Source of the DNA: Kaustia mangrovi
GTDB lineage: Bacteria > Pseudomonadota > Alphaproteobacteria > Rhizobiales > Im1
Assembly (NCBI RefSeq): GCF_015482775.1
Contig: NZ_CP058214.1
Location: forward strand, 3,214,501-3,278,500
Length of the DNA stretch: 64,000 nucleotides
Direction: 5' to 3'
The notes beneath the pieces are model-generated. The model was not told the origin of the DNA. It did no database searches and worked only from the letters and a program-made list of their open reading frames with translations. The translations under genes and the position numbers were made by a program. Below, one piece after another: positions 42,752-51,589 of the stretch. How positions within the stretch are numbered: the stretch's first letter is position 1; each line of letters begins with the position of its first letter.

Positions 42752-43039
42752 ATGGCGACGCGTGAAGAATATATCGACCGGTTCTATGCCCAGCTGAAGG
42801 AATGGAACGCCGAGATCGCGAGGCTGGAGGAGAAGGCGCGCGGGGCGCGCGAGGACATGCGGGCCGAATATGAGCGCCAGATCGACGAGGCCCGCAAGCG
42901 CCAGCGCGAGGCGGAGGAACAGCTCCAGAAGCTGCACGATGCCAGCGAAGGCGCCTGGGAGGAGATGCGCGCCGGCGCCGAGCGCGCCTGGAGCGAGCTC
43001 GACCGTGCCATGAAGACGGCCTGGGAGAAGTTCAGGTAA
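42752..43039 (+). CDS. small coiled-coil protein (95 aa)
   Basis: ATG at 42752 with an excellent AAGGAGG site. Almost wholly charged amphipathic helix (EEYIDRFYAQLKEWNAEIAR ... KTAWEKFR), with no signal peptide. Similar proteins are annotated as Sll1863-type stress proteins; function unknown. A GC-rich hairpin without T-run follows at 43046-43064. Confidence 0.75.
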   Translation: MATREEYIDRFYAQLKEWNAEIARLEEKARGAREDMRAEYERQIDEARKRQREAEEQLQKLHDASEGAWEEMRAGAERAWSELDRAMKTAWEKFR

Positions 43040-43285
43040 CCCGGGCCGGGGGTGTTCCGGCCCGTTGCCCGCCAGTATCGGATTGGTTTTATTCCTGTTT
43101 TGTGAAACAGAATGTTGCATTGGGGGCTGGACAGGGCCGGCGGCGAAGAGGGATAAGGGGGCGGAGACTTTCCGGCGATCATGGGGGGCGCCCGCATCGT
43201 ACGGAAGGTCGCGGCGCGGCGGGGCCACCCGACGCGCCGATGTGCTGTGCCGTCCGCTATGTCGGCCGACTTCAGGAGATGCGGG

Positions 43286-43894
43286 ATGGGGATTGTTCTT
43301 ATGTTCGTCGGCGTGCTCGTCGCCATTGGCGGCTGGGTCATGCTGGTCTTGGGAATCGGTATCGTCGAGACGGAGACGGTCGAATCCTCCTCCGGAGGGC
43401 TGCCCTATCTGTCCGAAACGGTCGCGGCCATGCCGGATGCGGCCATTCCCGACAACATCATCCTGCTGGGCTATGTGCTGATGATCATGGGCGCGATCCT
43501 GTGGGGTTTCGCCAGGCTCTATCGGCTTCTGGACACGCTGAGCAGCGCGCCGGAGCCTGCCGCCGAGCCCGCCGCGACACCGCCTTCGGCGTCGGGCATG
43601 CGCCCGGGGCGGAGCGAGGATGTCGCGCGCGCACCGTCCGAGCCGTCGATGGGCGCGGGGCCGGGGCCCGCCCTGTCGTCCGACATCGGCGCGCAGGCGC
43701 CCGAGCCGGCCCAGCCGACCAATGGCGGGAGTGATGAGCCGCGCTTCGAGCGCCGCGCCCAGATCGTGCGCGACGGCATTGTCGAGGGCCGCCGCCTGAT
43801 CGAATACGAGAACGGCATGGCGGATGTGGAAACGAGCCAGGGCTGGAGGCGGTTCAAGACCGTCGACGAGGCGGTCGCCTTCCTGCGCGGCTGA
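43286..43894 (+). CDS. membrane protein with two helices and a proline-rich linker (202 aa)
   Basis: Two hydrophobic helices (about 1-25, GIVLMFVGVLVAIGGWVMLV, and 57-75, IILLGYVLMIMGAILWGFAR) are followed by a proline/alanine/serine-rich linker (about 85-145). A small folded C-terminal piece ends in DGIVEGRRLIEYENGMADVE, GWRRFKTVDEAVAFLRG. CAGGAGATGCGGG precedes the ATG. No family recognised; expected as a cytoplasmic domain on a membrane hairpin. Confidence 0.7.
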   Translation: MGIVLMFVGVLVAIGGWVMLVLGIGIVETETVESSSGGLPYLSETVAAMPDAAIPDNIILLGYVLMIMGAILWGFARLYRLLDTLSSAPEPAAEPAATPPSASGMRPGRSEDVARAPSEPSMGAGPGPALSSDIGAQAPEPAQPTNGGSDEPRFERRAQIVRDGIVEGRRLIEYENGMADVETSQGWRRFKTVDEAVAFLRG

Positions 43895-43978
43895 TCCCGT
43901 GAAACCGGTTGCCGCGGCGCCCCGCGGCCCGGTCGGGGCGCGCCCGGGCGGCTGCGTCGGAAACGGTCCCTGAGCCCC

Positions 43979-44911
43979 ATGTCGCCGCGCGGGTCATCGC
44001 CTATGTTGCCCATGTCGCCGAAGGCGCTCGCCAGCGCGTCCGTTGCGCTGTCCGGCATACTGTGGGGCCTGTTCTGGATCCCGATGCGCCTGCTGGGCGA
44101 GGCGGGGCTGCCGCCCGGCTGGGCGACGGTGCTGATCTACGCCGTGGCCGCGCTCGCGCTGGGCCCGTTTGCCCTCCGCCGGAGGGCGGAGCTGGCCGCC
44201 GGCGGCATGGCGGCCGTCGTCACCGGCGTCATGACGGGCGGCGGCTTCGCGCTCTATGCCATGGCGCTGCTTCTCACCGATGTCGCGCGCACGATCCTGC
44301 TCTTCTACCTGACCCCGGTCTGGGGCGCGCTGCTCGGCCGGCTCATCCTCGGCGAACGGATCACCGCGCTGCGCATGGCCGCGCTCGTCAGCGGCATTCT
44401 GGGCCTGCTCGTCGTGTTCCGCGCCGACGAGCAGATCCCGCTGCCGCAGAATGCGGGCGATCTCTTCGCCCTCGCCGCCGGCGTGATCTGGGCTTACGGA
44501 TCCCTGAGGCTCTATGTGACGGGCTCCGCGCTGAGCGCGCCGTCCTCCGTCTTCCTGTTCTTCGCGGCCGGGCTGGGCTTCTGCCTCGCCGTGGCGCTGC
44601 CGCTGGAGGGTATCGCGCCCGTCCTCGACGGCTCCCGTCTCGCGGGCGCGGCGCCGCTCGTGGCGCTCACCGTCGGGCTCGCCGTGCTGCCCGCGACCGT
44701 CCTGACCCTGTGGGGCGCGGCGCGGCTGTCGGCGGCGCGGGTCGGCATCCTGCTGATGGGCGAGATCGCGGTCGGCGTGACGTCGGCGGCGATTCTCACC
44801 GACGAGCCCTTCGGCGCGCGCGAGATCGTCGGGACGGTGCTGATTCTCACCGCCGGCCTTCTGGAGATTTCCGGGCGGGACAAGCCGGCTCCGGGTCCAT
44901 CTGCCGGGTAA
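43979..44911 (+). CDS. EamA/DMT-family transporter (310 aa)
   Basis: Ten-helix drug/metabolite exporter with two EamA repeats: ASVALSGILWGLFWIPMRLL opening, LGERITALRMAALVSGILGL closing the first repeat, and DEPFGAREIVGTVLILTAGL closing the second. The start may be at 43979, 44003 or 44012; no ribosome site decides it. Unrelated in position and sequence detail to the EamA protein at 921. Substrate unknown. Confidence 0.83.
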   Translation: MSPRGSSPMLPMSPKALASASVALSGILWGLFWIPMRLLGEAGLPPGWATVLIYAVAALALGPFALRRRAELAAGGMAAVVTGVMTGGGFALYAMALLLTDVARTILLFYLTPVWGALLGRLILGERITALRMAALVSGILGLLVVFRADEQIPLPQNAGDLFALAAGVIWAYGSLRLYVTGSALSAPSSVFLFFAAGLGFCLAVALPLEGIAPVLDGSRLAGAAPLVALTVGLAVLPATVLTLWGAARLSAARVGILLMGEIAVGVTSAAILTDEPFGAREIVGTVLILTAGLLEISGRDKPAPGPSAG

Positions 44912-45043
44912 GAAAAGCCGGAACTGACCGGGGTGCCCGTGGAAAGGGGGGGCGTTCTGCAACCTAAAGACGATACGGGCGCGGACTGCTCTACGCGCCT
45001 TGGTGGTAATATGATGCCATTACTTCAAAAAAGATACAAATTT

Positions 45044-45059
45044 GTTGTGAAATTGCAAC
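45044..45059. promoter_or_regulatory. GTTG-N8-CAAC motif upstream of first porin-like gene
   Basis: GTTGTGAAATTGCAAC, 128 bp before the ATG at 45187. The same spaced palindrome occurs 122 bp before the ATG of the paralogue. The long leaders (over 100 nt) also resemble each other in ending with a G-rich stretch near the start. Confidence 0.5.
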
Positions 45060-45186
45060 GAACAGCCAGATTCATGGGCTGAGCGTATCTTGGCGGTAGC
45101 ATGGTGCCGTCGTTTTCCCCTTAGAATGATCCTACAGCGACTTGGGGGCTGTAGACGACCTTTCGGGTTTTGAGGGGAGTAGCGAG

Positions 45187-45948
45187 ATGAGCAGATTTTC
45201 GAAGACTCTGGCGCTTGCCGGCGTGGCTGCCGCCGCGCTGGTGTCGGCGTCCATGACAAGCAACACGGCCGAGGCCGCCGATCTCTATGTGCCGCCTCCG
45301 CCGCCGCCTCCGCCGGTCATGACCTGGACCGGCCCGTATATCGGCGGTTTCGTCGGGGGTGGGGCCCACAATGTCGACACGTCGGTGCATCTCGACGTCG
45401 AGGGTGGTCCGGGACCGTCCGGAGAACTCGCCGGGCTCGACGGCTTCGGCGGCGACGGTTTCATGTTCGGCGGTTTCGTCGGCTACAACTTCCAGGTCTC
45501 GCCGCAATTCGTGCTCGGCATCCAGGGCGACATCAACGTGCCCGATTTCGAGACCGAGCTGAGCATTCTCGAGAACAATGTCGCCAAGCTGGAGAACGAC
45601 ATCGTCTGGAGCCTGTCGGCCCGCGTCGGCTGGCTGCCCGCCGACAACACGATGCTCTATATCATCGGCGGCTGGTCGAACACCAAATACGAGTTCAAGT
45701 CCGACCTCATCGATCTCAACAAGACGTTCAATGGCTGGCACATCGGCGCCGGTATCGAGACGAAGCTGACGGAGGCGATCACGGCCCGCGTCGAATACCG
45801 CTATACCGATTTCGGGCGGAAGACGTTCTTCAGCGACGACTTCCCGATCGGGGACGAGGTGGATCTCAACATCGCCGTGAAGACGAAGCCCGTCACGCAC
45901 ACCGGTATGGTGGGCATCGCCTACAACTTCAGCGGCCTGTTCTACTGA
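45187..45948 (+). CDS. outer-membrane beta-barrel protein, Omp25/31 type (253 aa)
   Basis: Exported porin-like protein. Signal peptide of about 30 residues (SKTLALAGVAAAALVSASMT...AEA), then an unusual run of eight prolines (DLYVPPPPPPPPVMTWTGPY) before the barrel. Strands include YIGGFVGGGAHN, FMFGGFVGYNFQVSPQFVLG, VWSLSARVGWLPADNTMLYI and the C-terminal signature HTGMVGIAYNFSGLFY ending in an aromatic residue, as outer-membrane proteins do. Length matches Omp25/31. Tandem paralogue follows at 46356. Confidence 0.88.
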   Translation: MSRFSKTLALAGVAAAALVSASMTSNTAEAADLYVPPPPPPPPVMTWTGPYIGGFVGGGAHNVDTSVHLDVEGGPGPSGELAGLDGFGGDGFMFGGFVGYNFQVSPQFVLGIQGDINVPDFETELSILENNVAKLENDIVWSLSARVGWLPADNTMLYIIGGWSNTKYEFKSDLIDLNKTFNGWHIGAGIETKLTEAITARVEYRYTDFGRKTFFSDDFPIGDEVDLNIAVKTKPVTHTGMVGIAYNFSGLFY

Positions 45949-46218
45949 GCGGGGACTGGAGGTCCGGTCCGAGAGAACCGGCACGGCAATCGGACCCTTC
46001 GCCCGGATCTGCATCCGCCGGGTGAAGGGGGCCCGTGCCCCCCAGGGCCGGCAGGGCTTCGGCTGCCGGCCTTGGCGGGGCTCCCGTCCGAGCGAGCCTT
46101 CTGCCAGGCCGCCGCCATCTCCGCGCCGGATTGTCGACATCCAAATGCACAGTTTCGGGTGGTTTTTACCCGCACAAGGGGAGTTTTGTGGATAAATCAA
46201 TCTCCGATAGAGAGAATC

Positions 46219-46234
46219 GTTGTCAAAATGCAAC
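46219..46234. promoter_or_regulatory. GTTG-N8-CAAC motif upstream of second porin-like gene
   Basis: GTTGTCAAAATGCAAC, sharing 14 of 16 positions with 45044-45059. It sits in the 407-bp gene-free stretch 45949-46355, which otherwise shows only a GC-rich first half (including GTGCCCCCCAGGGCCGGCAG) and an AT-rich promoter-like second half. Confidence 0.5.
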
Positions 46235-46355
46235 GCATCTTGGTCATTAGCTACGGAAGTCGAAATTTCCTGTGGCGAGCAGCGCCGCGCCCCGCTAAGT
46301 AGACTCTCACGAGTTTGGGGGCAGATTTCTGCCGAAGCACGGGGAATTGAGTAAC

Positions 46356-47078
46356 ATGACCAAGACATTCAAGAGCTTGGCGCTGGGGAGTGTCGCAGCG
46401 GCGGCGCTCGTCTCCGCGTCGATGATGAGCAACAAGGCCGAGGCTGCTGACCTTTACGTGGCCCCCCCGCCGCCGCCCCCGCCGGTCATGACCTGGACCG
46501 GCCCGTATATCGGCGGCTTCGTCGGTGGCGGTGCGCACAATGCCACGCCGAAGGCCGAGTTCGACGGTGACGACATCAAGCTCGATGGCGTCGGTGGCGA
46601 CGGTTTCATGTTCGGCGGCTTCGTCGGCTACAACTTCCAGGTTTCGCCGCAGTTCGTGCTCGGCATCCAGGGCGACATCAACGTCCCCGATTTCGACACG
46701 AAGCTGTCGGGCAGCATCCCAATCGACGCGAAGTTCGACAACGACATCGTGTGGAGCGTGTCGGCGCGTGCTGGCTGGCTGCCCTCCGACAACACCATGC
46801 TCTATGTCATCGGCGGTTGGTCGAACACCGAGTACACCTTCAAGGTGTCGGGTGGCGGCGACTCGTTCAAGCAGGACGAGACCTACAATGGTTGGCACAT
46901 CGGCGCCGGCATCGAGACCAAGCTGACCGAGTCGATCACGGCGCGCGTCGAGTACCGCTACACCGACTTCGGCAAGGAGACCTGGTTCAACGAGGACGGC
47001 CTCGCCATCAAGATCTCGCCGGTCACGCATACCGGCATGGTCGGCATCGCCTACAATTTCGGCGGCCTGTTCTACTAA
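46356..47078 (+). CDS. outer-membrane beta-barrel protein, Omp25/31 type, tandem paralogue (240 aa)
   Basis: Close paralogue of the preceding protein: same signal-peptide pattern (LALGSVAAAALVSASMMSNK), the same proline run (APPPPPPPVMTWTGPYIGGF) and the same strands, including FMFGGFVGYNFQVSPQFVLG and the end HTGMVGIAYNFGGLFY. The surface loops differ (around residues 65-75, 120-130 and 170-180) and one loop is shorter. Divergence in loops with conserved strands fits a duplication followed by surface diversification. Terminator at 47109. Confidence 0.88.
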   Translation: MTKTFKSLALGSVAAAALVSASMMSNKAEAADLYVAPPPPPPPVMTWTGPYIGGFVGGGAHNATPKAEFDGDDIKLDGVGGDGFMFGGFVGYNFQVSPQFVLGIQGDINVPDFDTKLSGSIPIDAKFDNDIVWSVSARAGWLPSDNTMLYVIGGWSNTEYTFKVSGGGDSFKQDETYNGWHIGAGIETKLTESITARVEYRYTDFGKETWFNEDGLAIKISPVTHTGMVGIAYNFGGLFY

Positions 47079-47108
47079 GACAGACGCCGGTCCATTTTGG
47101 ACACAGCG

Positions 47109-47144
47109 AAACGGTCCGCCATCCGGCGGGCCGTTTCCTGTTTT
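47109..47144 (+). terminator. Rho-independent terminator after second porin-like gene
   Basis: AAACGGTCCGCC/GGCGGGCCGTTT stem (one wobble), loop ATCC, then CCTGTTTT. Confidence 0.85.
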
Positions 47145-47190
47145 GGGCCACGCCGCAAAGGCGGGCTGGCCATAAGAGTGCATTGCAAGA

Positions 47191-47235
47191 CAAAGCCCCC
47201 GCGGCCGGATGACGGGTCCGGCCACGGGGGCTTTG
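47191..47235. terminator. Bidirectional terminator hairpin
   Basis: CAAAGCCCCCG...CGGGGGCTTTG with an inner GGCCGGA/TCCGGCC stem. Lies between the porin gene and the end of the convergent glycosyltransferase gene; serves both strands. Confidence 0.85.
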
Positions 47236-47272
47236 TCGTTTCAGGCTGGCTCCGAAAGGGGGAGACGGCGCC

Positions 47273-48166
47273 TCAGACCGGGCGGATCTCCTCCAGCGCC
47301 GGGGCTGAGGCGAGCTGGCTGAGGGCGTCGGGGCGGATGTGGCGCTGTTCGATCTCGCTCTTGAGATAGTCTTCCGACACCTGGCCCGTCGCGACGCATT
47401 CCCGCAACAGCGCGAAGAAGAAGCGCTCCTGGTTGCGGTCGGGATGGGCCCTGTAGCGCCCGGGCAGCCGGATGCCGTTGTCGCCGACGAGCTTCGACAG
47501 CCAACGCGACTTCAGCCGGTTGGTGAAGTCGACCGGCAGGCCGGTCTTCCAGGGCTGGGTGCGCCGCTTGGTGTTGTGCAACAGCCGCGTGTCGGGCGCG
47601 AGCCGGTCGAAATCGTTCCACACCGTCTCCAGCGCGCCGAGCGTCTCGCGCGGCTCATAGGCAAGGATGATCCAGTCCTCGTAATCGCGCTCCTTGCGGA
47701 ACAGCGCCTCGAAATCGGCCTCGCAGTCCCAGTGCCGGAGCCTGGCGCAGTCGAGCAGCATGACGGAGGAGGCGACATAATCCTCGCGGCCATTGTGCCC
47801 CGGACGGGGTCTTGCGAAGATCGCCTTGCCCTCCATGTCGCGCTCGAGAAGCTCGGTAATGTCGCCCACGGCGAAGATGTCCGGATCGATCACGACCGCC
47901 CGGCCCTCGTAGCCCATGAGTTTCGGTGGCATGAAGCGCAGCGGCGTGAAGGATTGCAGGTCGTCGTTGCGCCAGTGCCGCTCCGAGCCCGCGCGCAGGA
48001 AGGTCCGGCCCTCATAGGCGTCGAAGAAATCGAAATCCTCGCGCGCGATGATCTTCACGTCGAAGGCGTCGGGCCGCGCCGAATTGCGCTTGAGCGAGTG
48101 CGCGGCGACCAGCGCGCCGACCATCTGCTTGGCGTTGGTGTGGATGAAAACCGTATTCTTCGTCAT
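47273..48166 (-). CDS. glycosyltransferase, GT8-like hypothetical (297 aa)
   Basis: Starts MTKNTVFIHTNAKQMVGALV, followed by AAHSLKRNSARPDAFDVKII and RAVVIDPDIFAVGDITELLE. The D-P-D step (VVIDPDIF) resembles the metal-binding D-x-D of GT-A glycosyltransferases, and HNTKRRTQPWKTGLPVDF resembles GT8 ends. The ATG at 48166 has AAGGCG upstream; an ATG at 48217 would add 17 residues. Divergent from the GT2 gene and probably part of a surface-sugar cluster. Acceptor unknown. Confidence 0.65.
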   Translation of the reverse strand: MTKNTVFIHTNAKQMVGALVAAHSLKRNSARPDAFDVKIIAREDFDFFDAYEGRTFLRAGSERHWRNDDLQSFTPLRFMPPKLMGYEGRAVVIDPDIFAVGDITELLERDMEGKAIFARPRPGHNGREDYVASSVMLLDCARLRHWDCEADFEALFRKERDYEDWIILAYEPRETLGALETVWNDFDRLAPDTRLLHNTKRRTQPWKTGLPVDFTNRLKSRWLSKLVGDNGIRLPGRYRAHPDRNQERFFFALLRECVATGQVSEDYLKSEIEQRHIRPDALSQLASAPALEEIRPV

Positions 48167-48345
48167 GACGTCGCCTTGATCGTCGTGCGTTAAGGGGCGG
48201 AAACGAATGTCGGACATGTCCCGCCGGCCGGATGGATCGCCTCCACGTTGTGCACCCCGGGGCGGAACAGTCAATAGAAACACTGTCGCATTTTCACGCG
48301 ATCGTGATAGGTGTAGACGATAAAAAGGCCTTCCGAGGACCGTTC

Positions 48346-49278
48346 ATGCCGGAGATTTCCATCGTCCTTCCCACCTATAACCGCGCCGAGGAGATCGGCC
48401 GTACGATCGAGAGCGTATTGGGGCAGGACTTTGCGGATTTCGAGCTGATCGTGGTGGACGACGGCTCTGTCGACGACACTGCTGCGGCCGTCGCCGCCCA
48501 TGACGACGAAAGGGTCGTCTATGTGGCGCAGGAGCGCAATATGGGCGGGAACGCTGCGCGCAACCGCGGCATCCGCGAGGCTCGCGGCGCCATCGTCTGC
48601 TTCCTCGACAGCGACGACGAGTATCTCCCTCACAAGCTCGCGACGGTGAAGGCGTTCTTCGACAGACATTCCGATATCGACGTGCTCATCGATTCCTTCG
48701 AATACGTCCCCGAATGCCGCGGTAGCCAGGATCGTACGACGACCCTGCGCCTCAATCCCGATCTGACGGGAAGCACGGAGATCGAACGGCGGATCTTCGC
48801 GCGCATGCTCTGGAAACCGACGCCGAGCATCAGTGCGCGGCGCGACGCGCTGTTCAAGGTCGGGCTGTTCGACGAGGGGCTGAGGCGCCGGCAGGATATG
48901 GATCTGGCGCTGCGCCTCGCCCGGCAGTGCCGATGCGCGGCGACGAGCGCCGTTCTCTGGCGCAAGCACTGGACGGAAGGCGCAATCTCCTCGACCACCA
49001 GGACGTTCGTGGATGCGGTGATCGACATTTGCGACCGGCATCCCGACTATGTGCGCAAGGCGCATTTCAGGGTCGGGCTCGAGCGCGACCTCGCGCGCCA
49101 TTGCCTGCGCCTGATCGCACGTGGCGAGCCGTCCATGCTGATGAGGGACCTCAAGCGCATCGCCCGCTATTTCGGCGCCGGCGAGACCGTCCGGTTCATC
49201 GCCGGCGGCGTCGTGGAACTCGCCAAGCGCCTGCTTCCCTGGTCGGGCAGCCGAGGCCCGGAGCCCGCGGGAAAGTAA
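48346..49278 (+). CDS. family 2 glycosyltransferase (310 aa)
   Basis: GT-A fold enzyme: PEISIVLPTYNRAEEIGRTI, the nucleotide-binding ELIVVDDGSVDDTAAAV, NMGGNAARNRGIREARG and the D-x-D motif in CFLDSDDEYLPHK. A later DEGLRRRQDMDLALRLA carries the acceptor-site acidic pair. ATG at 48346 after CGAGGACC. No membrane helices apart from a weak hydrophobic patch near the end. Likely transfers a sugar to a surface glycan. Confidence 0.88.
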   Translation: MPEISIVLPTYNRAEEIGRTIESVLGQDFADFELIVVDDGSVDDTAAAVAAHDDERVVYVAQERNMGGNAARNRGIREARGAIVCFLDSDDEYLPHKLATVKAFFDRHSDIDVLIDSFEYVPECRGSQDRTTTLRLNPDLTGSTEIERRIFARMLWKPTPSISARRDALFKVGLFDEGLRRRQDMDLALRLARQCRCAATSAVLWRKHWTEGAISSTTRTFVDAVIDICDRHPDYVRKAHFRVGLERDLARHCLRLIARGEPSMLMRDLKRIARYFGAGETVRFIAGGVVELAKRLLPWSGSRGPEPAGK

Positions 49279-49300
49279 GGCCCCCGAGGGGGGCTTATTT
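49277..49300. terminator. Bidirectional terminator between convergent genes
   Basis: AAGGCCCCC/GGGGGGCTT stem with a GA loop, followed by ATTT. The right arm reaches the stop codon of the minus-strand oxygenase. Confidence 0.75.
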
Positions 49301-50020
49301 CCTGCGCCAGCCGGGCAGCGTTCCGGTCCGCAGGACGCTCTTGATCACGGCTCTCGGCGTGTAACTGTTGATCACCACGATGAAGACCTTGCGCAGGCGG
49401 TCCGGCGGGCAGGCGATCTCGCGCACCCCGTGCCACGAATTGCCGCGCCGGCCGAAGATCAGGCTGTTGTTGCCGAGCGCGTTGGCCGTCACCGTCTCGC
49501 TGAAATCCTCGAACGCCGGCGCACTGTCGGCCGGAAAGCGCCCCTTGTCGTCGAGGATCAGCGTCTCCCCGCCCCAGGCCGGATCCCAGTCCTCTTCGGT
49601 GTTGAAATAGAAGATGTGGGAGCCGACCTTGTGCGGCGCGTCGCAATGGGGCGAGACCGAGCAGCCATTCGGCGTGTAGTGCCAGTGGAAGGTCAGGAAG
49701 AAGCGGCGGATGCCGAACAGGCGCGCGATGAAGGCGCGGTAGTCCGGCCCTTCGAGTTCGCCCACGAAGGCCTTCCATGAGTCCGCGACCGGCAGGCTGT
49801 CCCTGTATTCCAGCGTGTAGCGGTCATGCGGCTGCTGGCCATGGGCGCGGTTCATGCCGAAACTGGACTTGAAGAGCCCCACGGGCGGCAGGTCCGCCCT
49901 GAGCGTCTCGTAGCTGTCCGGTGCGATGAACCCGGCCGGATTGGTCCAGGGAAACGGATGGGCCTTCTGGAAGGCGCCGCTCTCGATGGCCTCCATCCGG
50001 CCCCGATCGAGATACTGCAT
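49295..50020 (-). CDS. 2-oxoglutarate/Fe(II)-dependent oxygenase (241 aa)
   Basis: Double-stranded beta-helix oxygenase. The iron ligands are in SVSPHCDAPHKVGSHIFYFN (H-x-D) and RRGNSWHGVREIACP (distal histidine); VFIVVINSY closes the fold. WGGETLILDDKGRF is typical of prolyl-hydroxylase-like members that act on proteins or cyclic and sugar substrates. Beside two glycosyltransferases, so a modifying step in glycan or lipid synthesis is possible. Starts at the ATG at 50020. Confidence 0.82.
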   Translation of the reverse strand: MQYLDRGRMEAIESGAFQKAHPFPWTNPAGFIAPDSYETLRADLPPVGLFKSSFGMNRAHGQQPHDRYTLEYRDSLPVADSWKAFVGELEGPDYRAFIARLFGIRRFFLTFHWHYTPNGCSVSPHCDAPHKVGSHIFYFNTEEDWDPAWGGETLILDDKGRFPADSAPAFEDFSETVTANALGNNSLIFGRRGNSWHGVREIACPPDRLRKVFIVVINSYTPRAVIKSVLRTGTLPGWRRK

Positions 50021-50365
50021 CGCTTGTTCCTTGACGTGGCTTGCCGGTTGTCTGGCGGCATGGCCGAAGCACCTGTGTTGCGCTCCCCCAGTACCGATAC
50101 TGGGTCCTATGGTGTGGCCGGATTGTCAAGGCGGCCGAATGTATCGGCATGCCCTGCGGGACAATCCGTTGCAGACCGGCAACGGCCGGCGGCAACTGCC
50201 GATTGAGCCATTATCCCGCCCGGTCCGGCGGCTGTGCCGTCATGCCTGTCCCGCGCGCAAGGGGTTGAGACTTTTGAAGTAATTGCCACGGGTGTCGCGA
50301 TGGTTTTAAATCGGATCTCGTCTCAACGGATATGCGGTTCTCCGAGAAGCAGGGAGGGTTTTGAC

Positions 50366-51340
50366 ATGAGACAATTTCTGGTAGGTGCAGCTGCCTCGCT
50401 GGGTGTCCTGGCGGCGGCCGCCATCGGCCCGGCCGGGGCTCAGGAACAGCAGTTCATCTCCATCGGCACGGGCGGTGTGACCGGCGTCTACTACCCGACG
50501 GGCGGGGCGATCTGCCGGCTCGTCAACAAGACCCGCAAGGAGCACGGCATCCGCTGCTCGGTGGAGTCGACCGGCGGGTCGGTCTACAACATCAACACTC
50601 TGCAGTCGGGGGAGCTGGAGTTCGGGGTTGCCCAGTCCGACGTGCAGTTCAACGCCTTTGAGGGCAAGGCGCAGTGGGACGGCAAGCCGTTCGAGAAGCT
50701 CCGGGCCGTCTTCTCGGTGCACCCCGAGCCGGTGACGATCATCGCGCGCGACGATTCGGGCATCGAGAACATCACCGACCTCAAGGGCAAGCGGGTGAAT
50801 ATCGGCAATCCGGGGTCCGGCACGCGGGCCACCTGGGACGTGATCGAGACCGCGCTCGGCTGGAGCCGCGACGATCTCAAGCTCGCCGCCGAGCTGAAGT
50901 CCGCCGAGCAGGGCCAGGCGCTGTGCGACAACAAGATCGACGCCTTCTTCTGGCTGGTCGGTCATCCCTCCGCCAATACCCAGGAGACGCTCGCGACCTG
51001 CGATTCCCATCTGGTGAACGCGATGGGCGAGGAGATCGACGGCCTGGTCGAGGAGCGCCCCTATTACCGCAAGGCGACCATCCCCGCCGGCATGTATCCG
51101 GGCCAGGACGGCGATGTGAACACCTTCGGCGTGGGCGCCACGCTGGTCACCTCCGCCGACGTCCCCGAGGAGGTCGTCTACATCCTGACCAAGTCGGTTA
51201 TGGAGAATCTCGACGAGTTCAAGAAGCTCCATCCCGCCTTCGCCAATCTGACGGCGGAGGAGATGGTCTCCGCCAGCCTGTCCGCGCCGCTCCATCCCGG
51301 TGCGGAGAAGGCCTACAAGGAGCTCGGCCTGATCGAGTGA
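50366..51340 (+). CDS. TAXI-family TRAP transporter solute-binding protein (324 aa)
   Basis: Periplasmic receptor. Signal peptide residues 1-25 (LVGAAASLGVLAAAAIGPAG, cleavage before QEQQ). The mature start FISIGTGGVTGVYYPTGGAI is the TAXI signature, followed by VESTGGSVYNINTLQSGELE, VNIGNPGSGTRATWD and DAFFWLVGHPSANTQE. GGGAGGGTTTTGAC precedes the ATG at 50366. Pairs with the fused permease downstream. Ligand unknown; TAXI systems often import dicarboxylates or amino acids such as glutamate. Confidence 0.92.
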   Translation: MRQFLVGAAASLGVLAAAAIGPAGAQEQQFISIGTGGVTGVYYPTGGAICRLVNKTRKEHGIRCSVESTGGSVYNINTLQSGELEFGVAQSDVQFNAFEGKAQWDGKPFEKLRAVFSVHPEPVTIIARDDSGIENITDLKGKRVNIGNPGSGTRATWDVIETALGWSRDDLKLAAELKSAEQGQALCDNKIDAFFWLVGHPSANTQETLATCDSHLVNAMGEEIDGLVEERPYYRKATIPAGMYPGQDGDVNTFGVGATLVTSADVPEEVVYILTKSVMENLDEFKKLHPAFANLTAEEMVSASLSAPLHPGAEKAYKELGLIE

Positions 51341-51352
51341 CGAGAATACGGA

Positions 51353-51384
51353 CCGGGAAGGGACCCAAGCGGGGCTCTTCCCGG
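51353..51384 (+). terminator. Intercistronic stem-loop between TAXI receptor and permease
   Basis: CCGGGAAG/CTTCCCGG with an inner CCC/GGG pairing, 13 bp after the receptor stop, no T-run. The remaining 200 bp up to 51589 hold no gene. Confidence 0.65.
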
Positions 51385-51589
51385 CCATCCGGTTTCGACC
51401 GCGTTTTCAATGACCGACAGACTGGTTGCGGTTTTCCGGCGGTCCGCGCGCAGACATCAGAACAACGGCGCGCGCCGCATCGCCTGAGCCTCCCGCACGG
51501 GTCGCTCAGGCACATTGGGCCGATCAACGCTTCTCTGCGCCCGGGTGAACCCGCCCGACCCGCAGGTTGATCCAGGGGAGTTGAGAAAG

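Noticed and set aside
43041-43070. Terminator after the coiled-coil gene
   Set aside because: The GC-rich hairpin CGGGCCGG/CCGGCCCG is present but no T-run follows; not strong enough to call.
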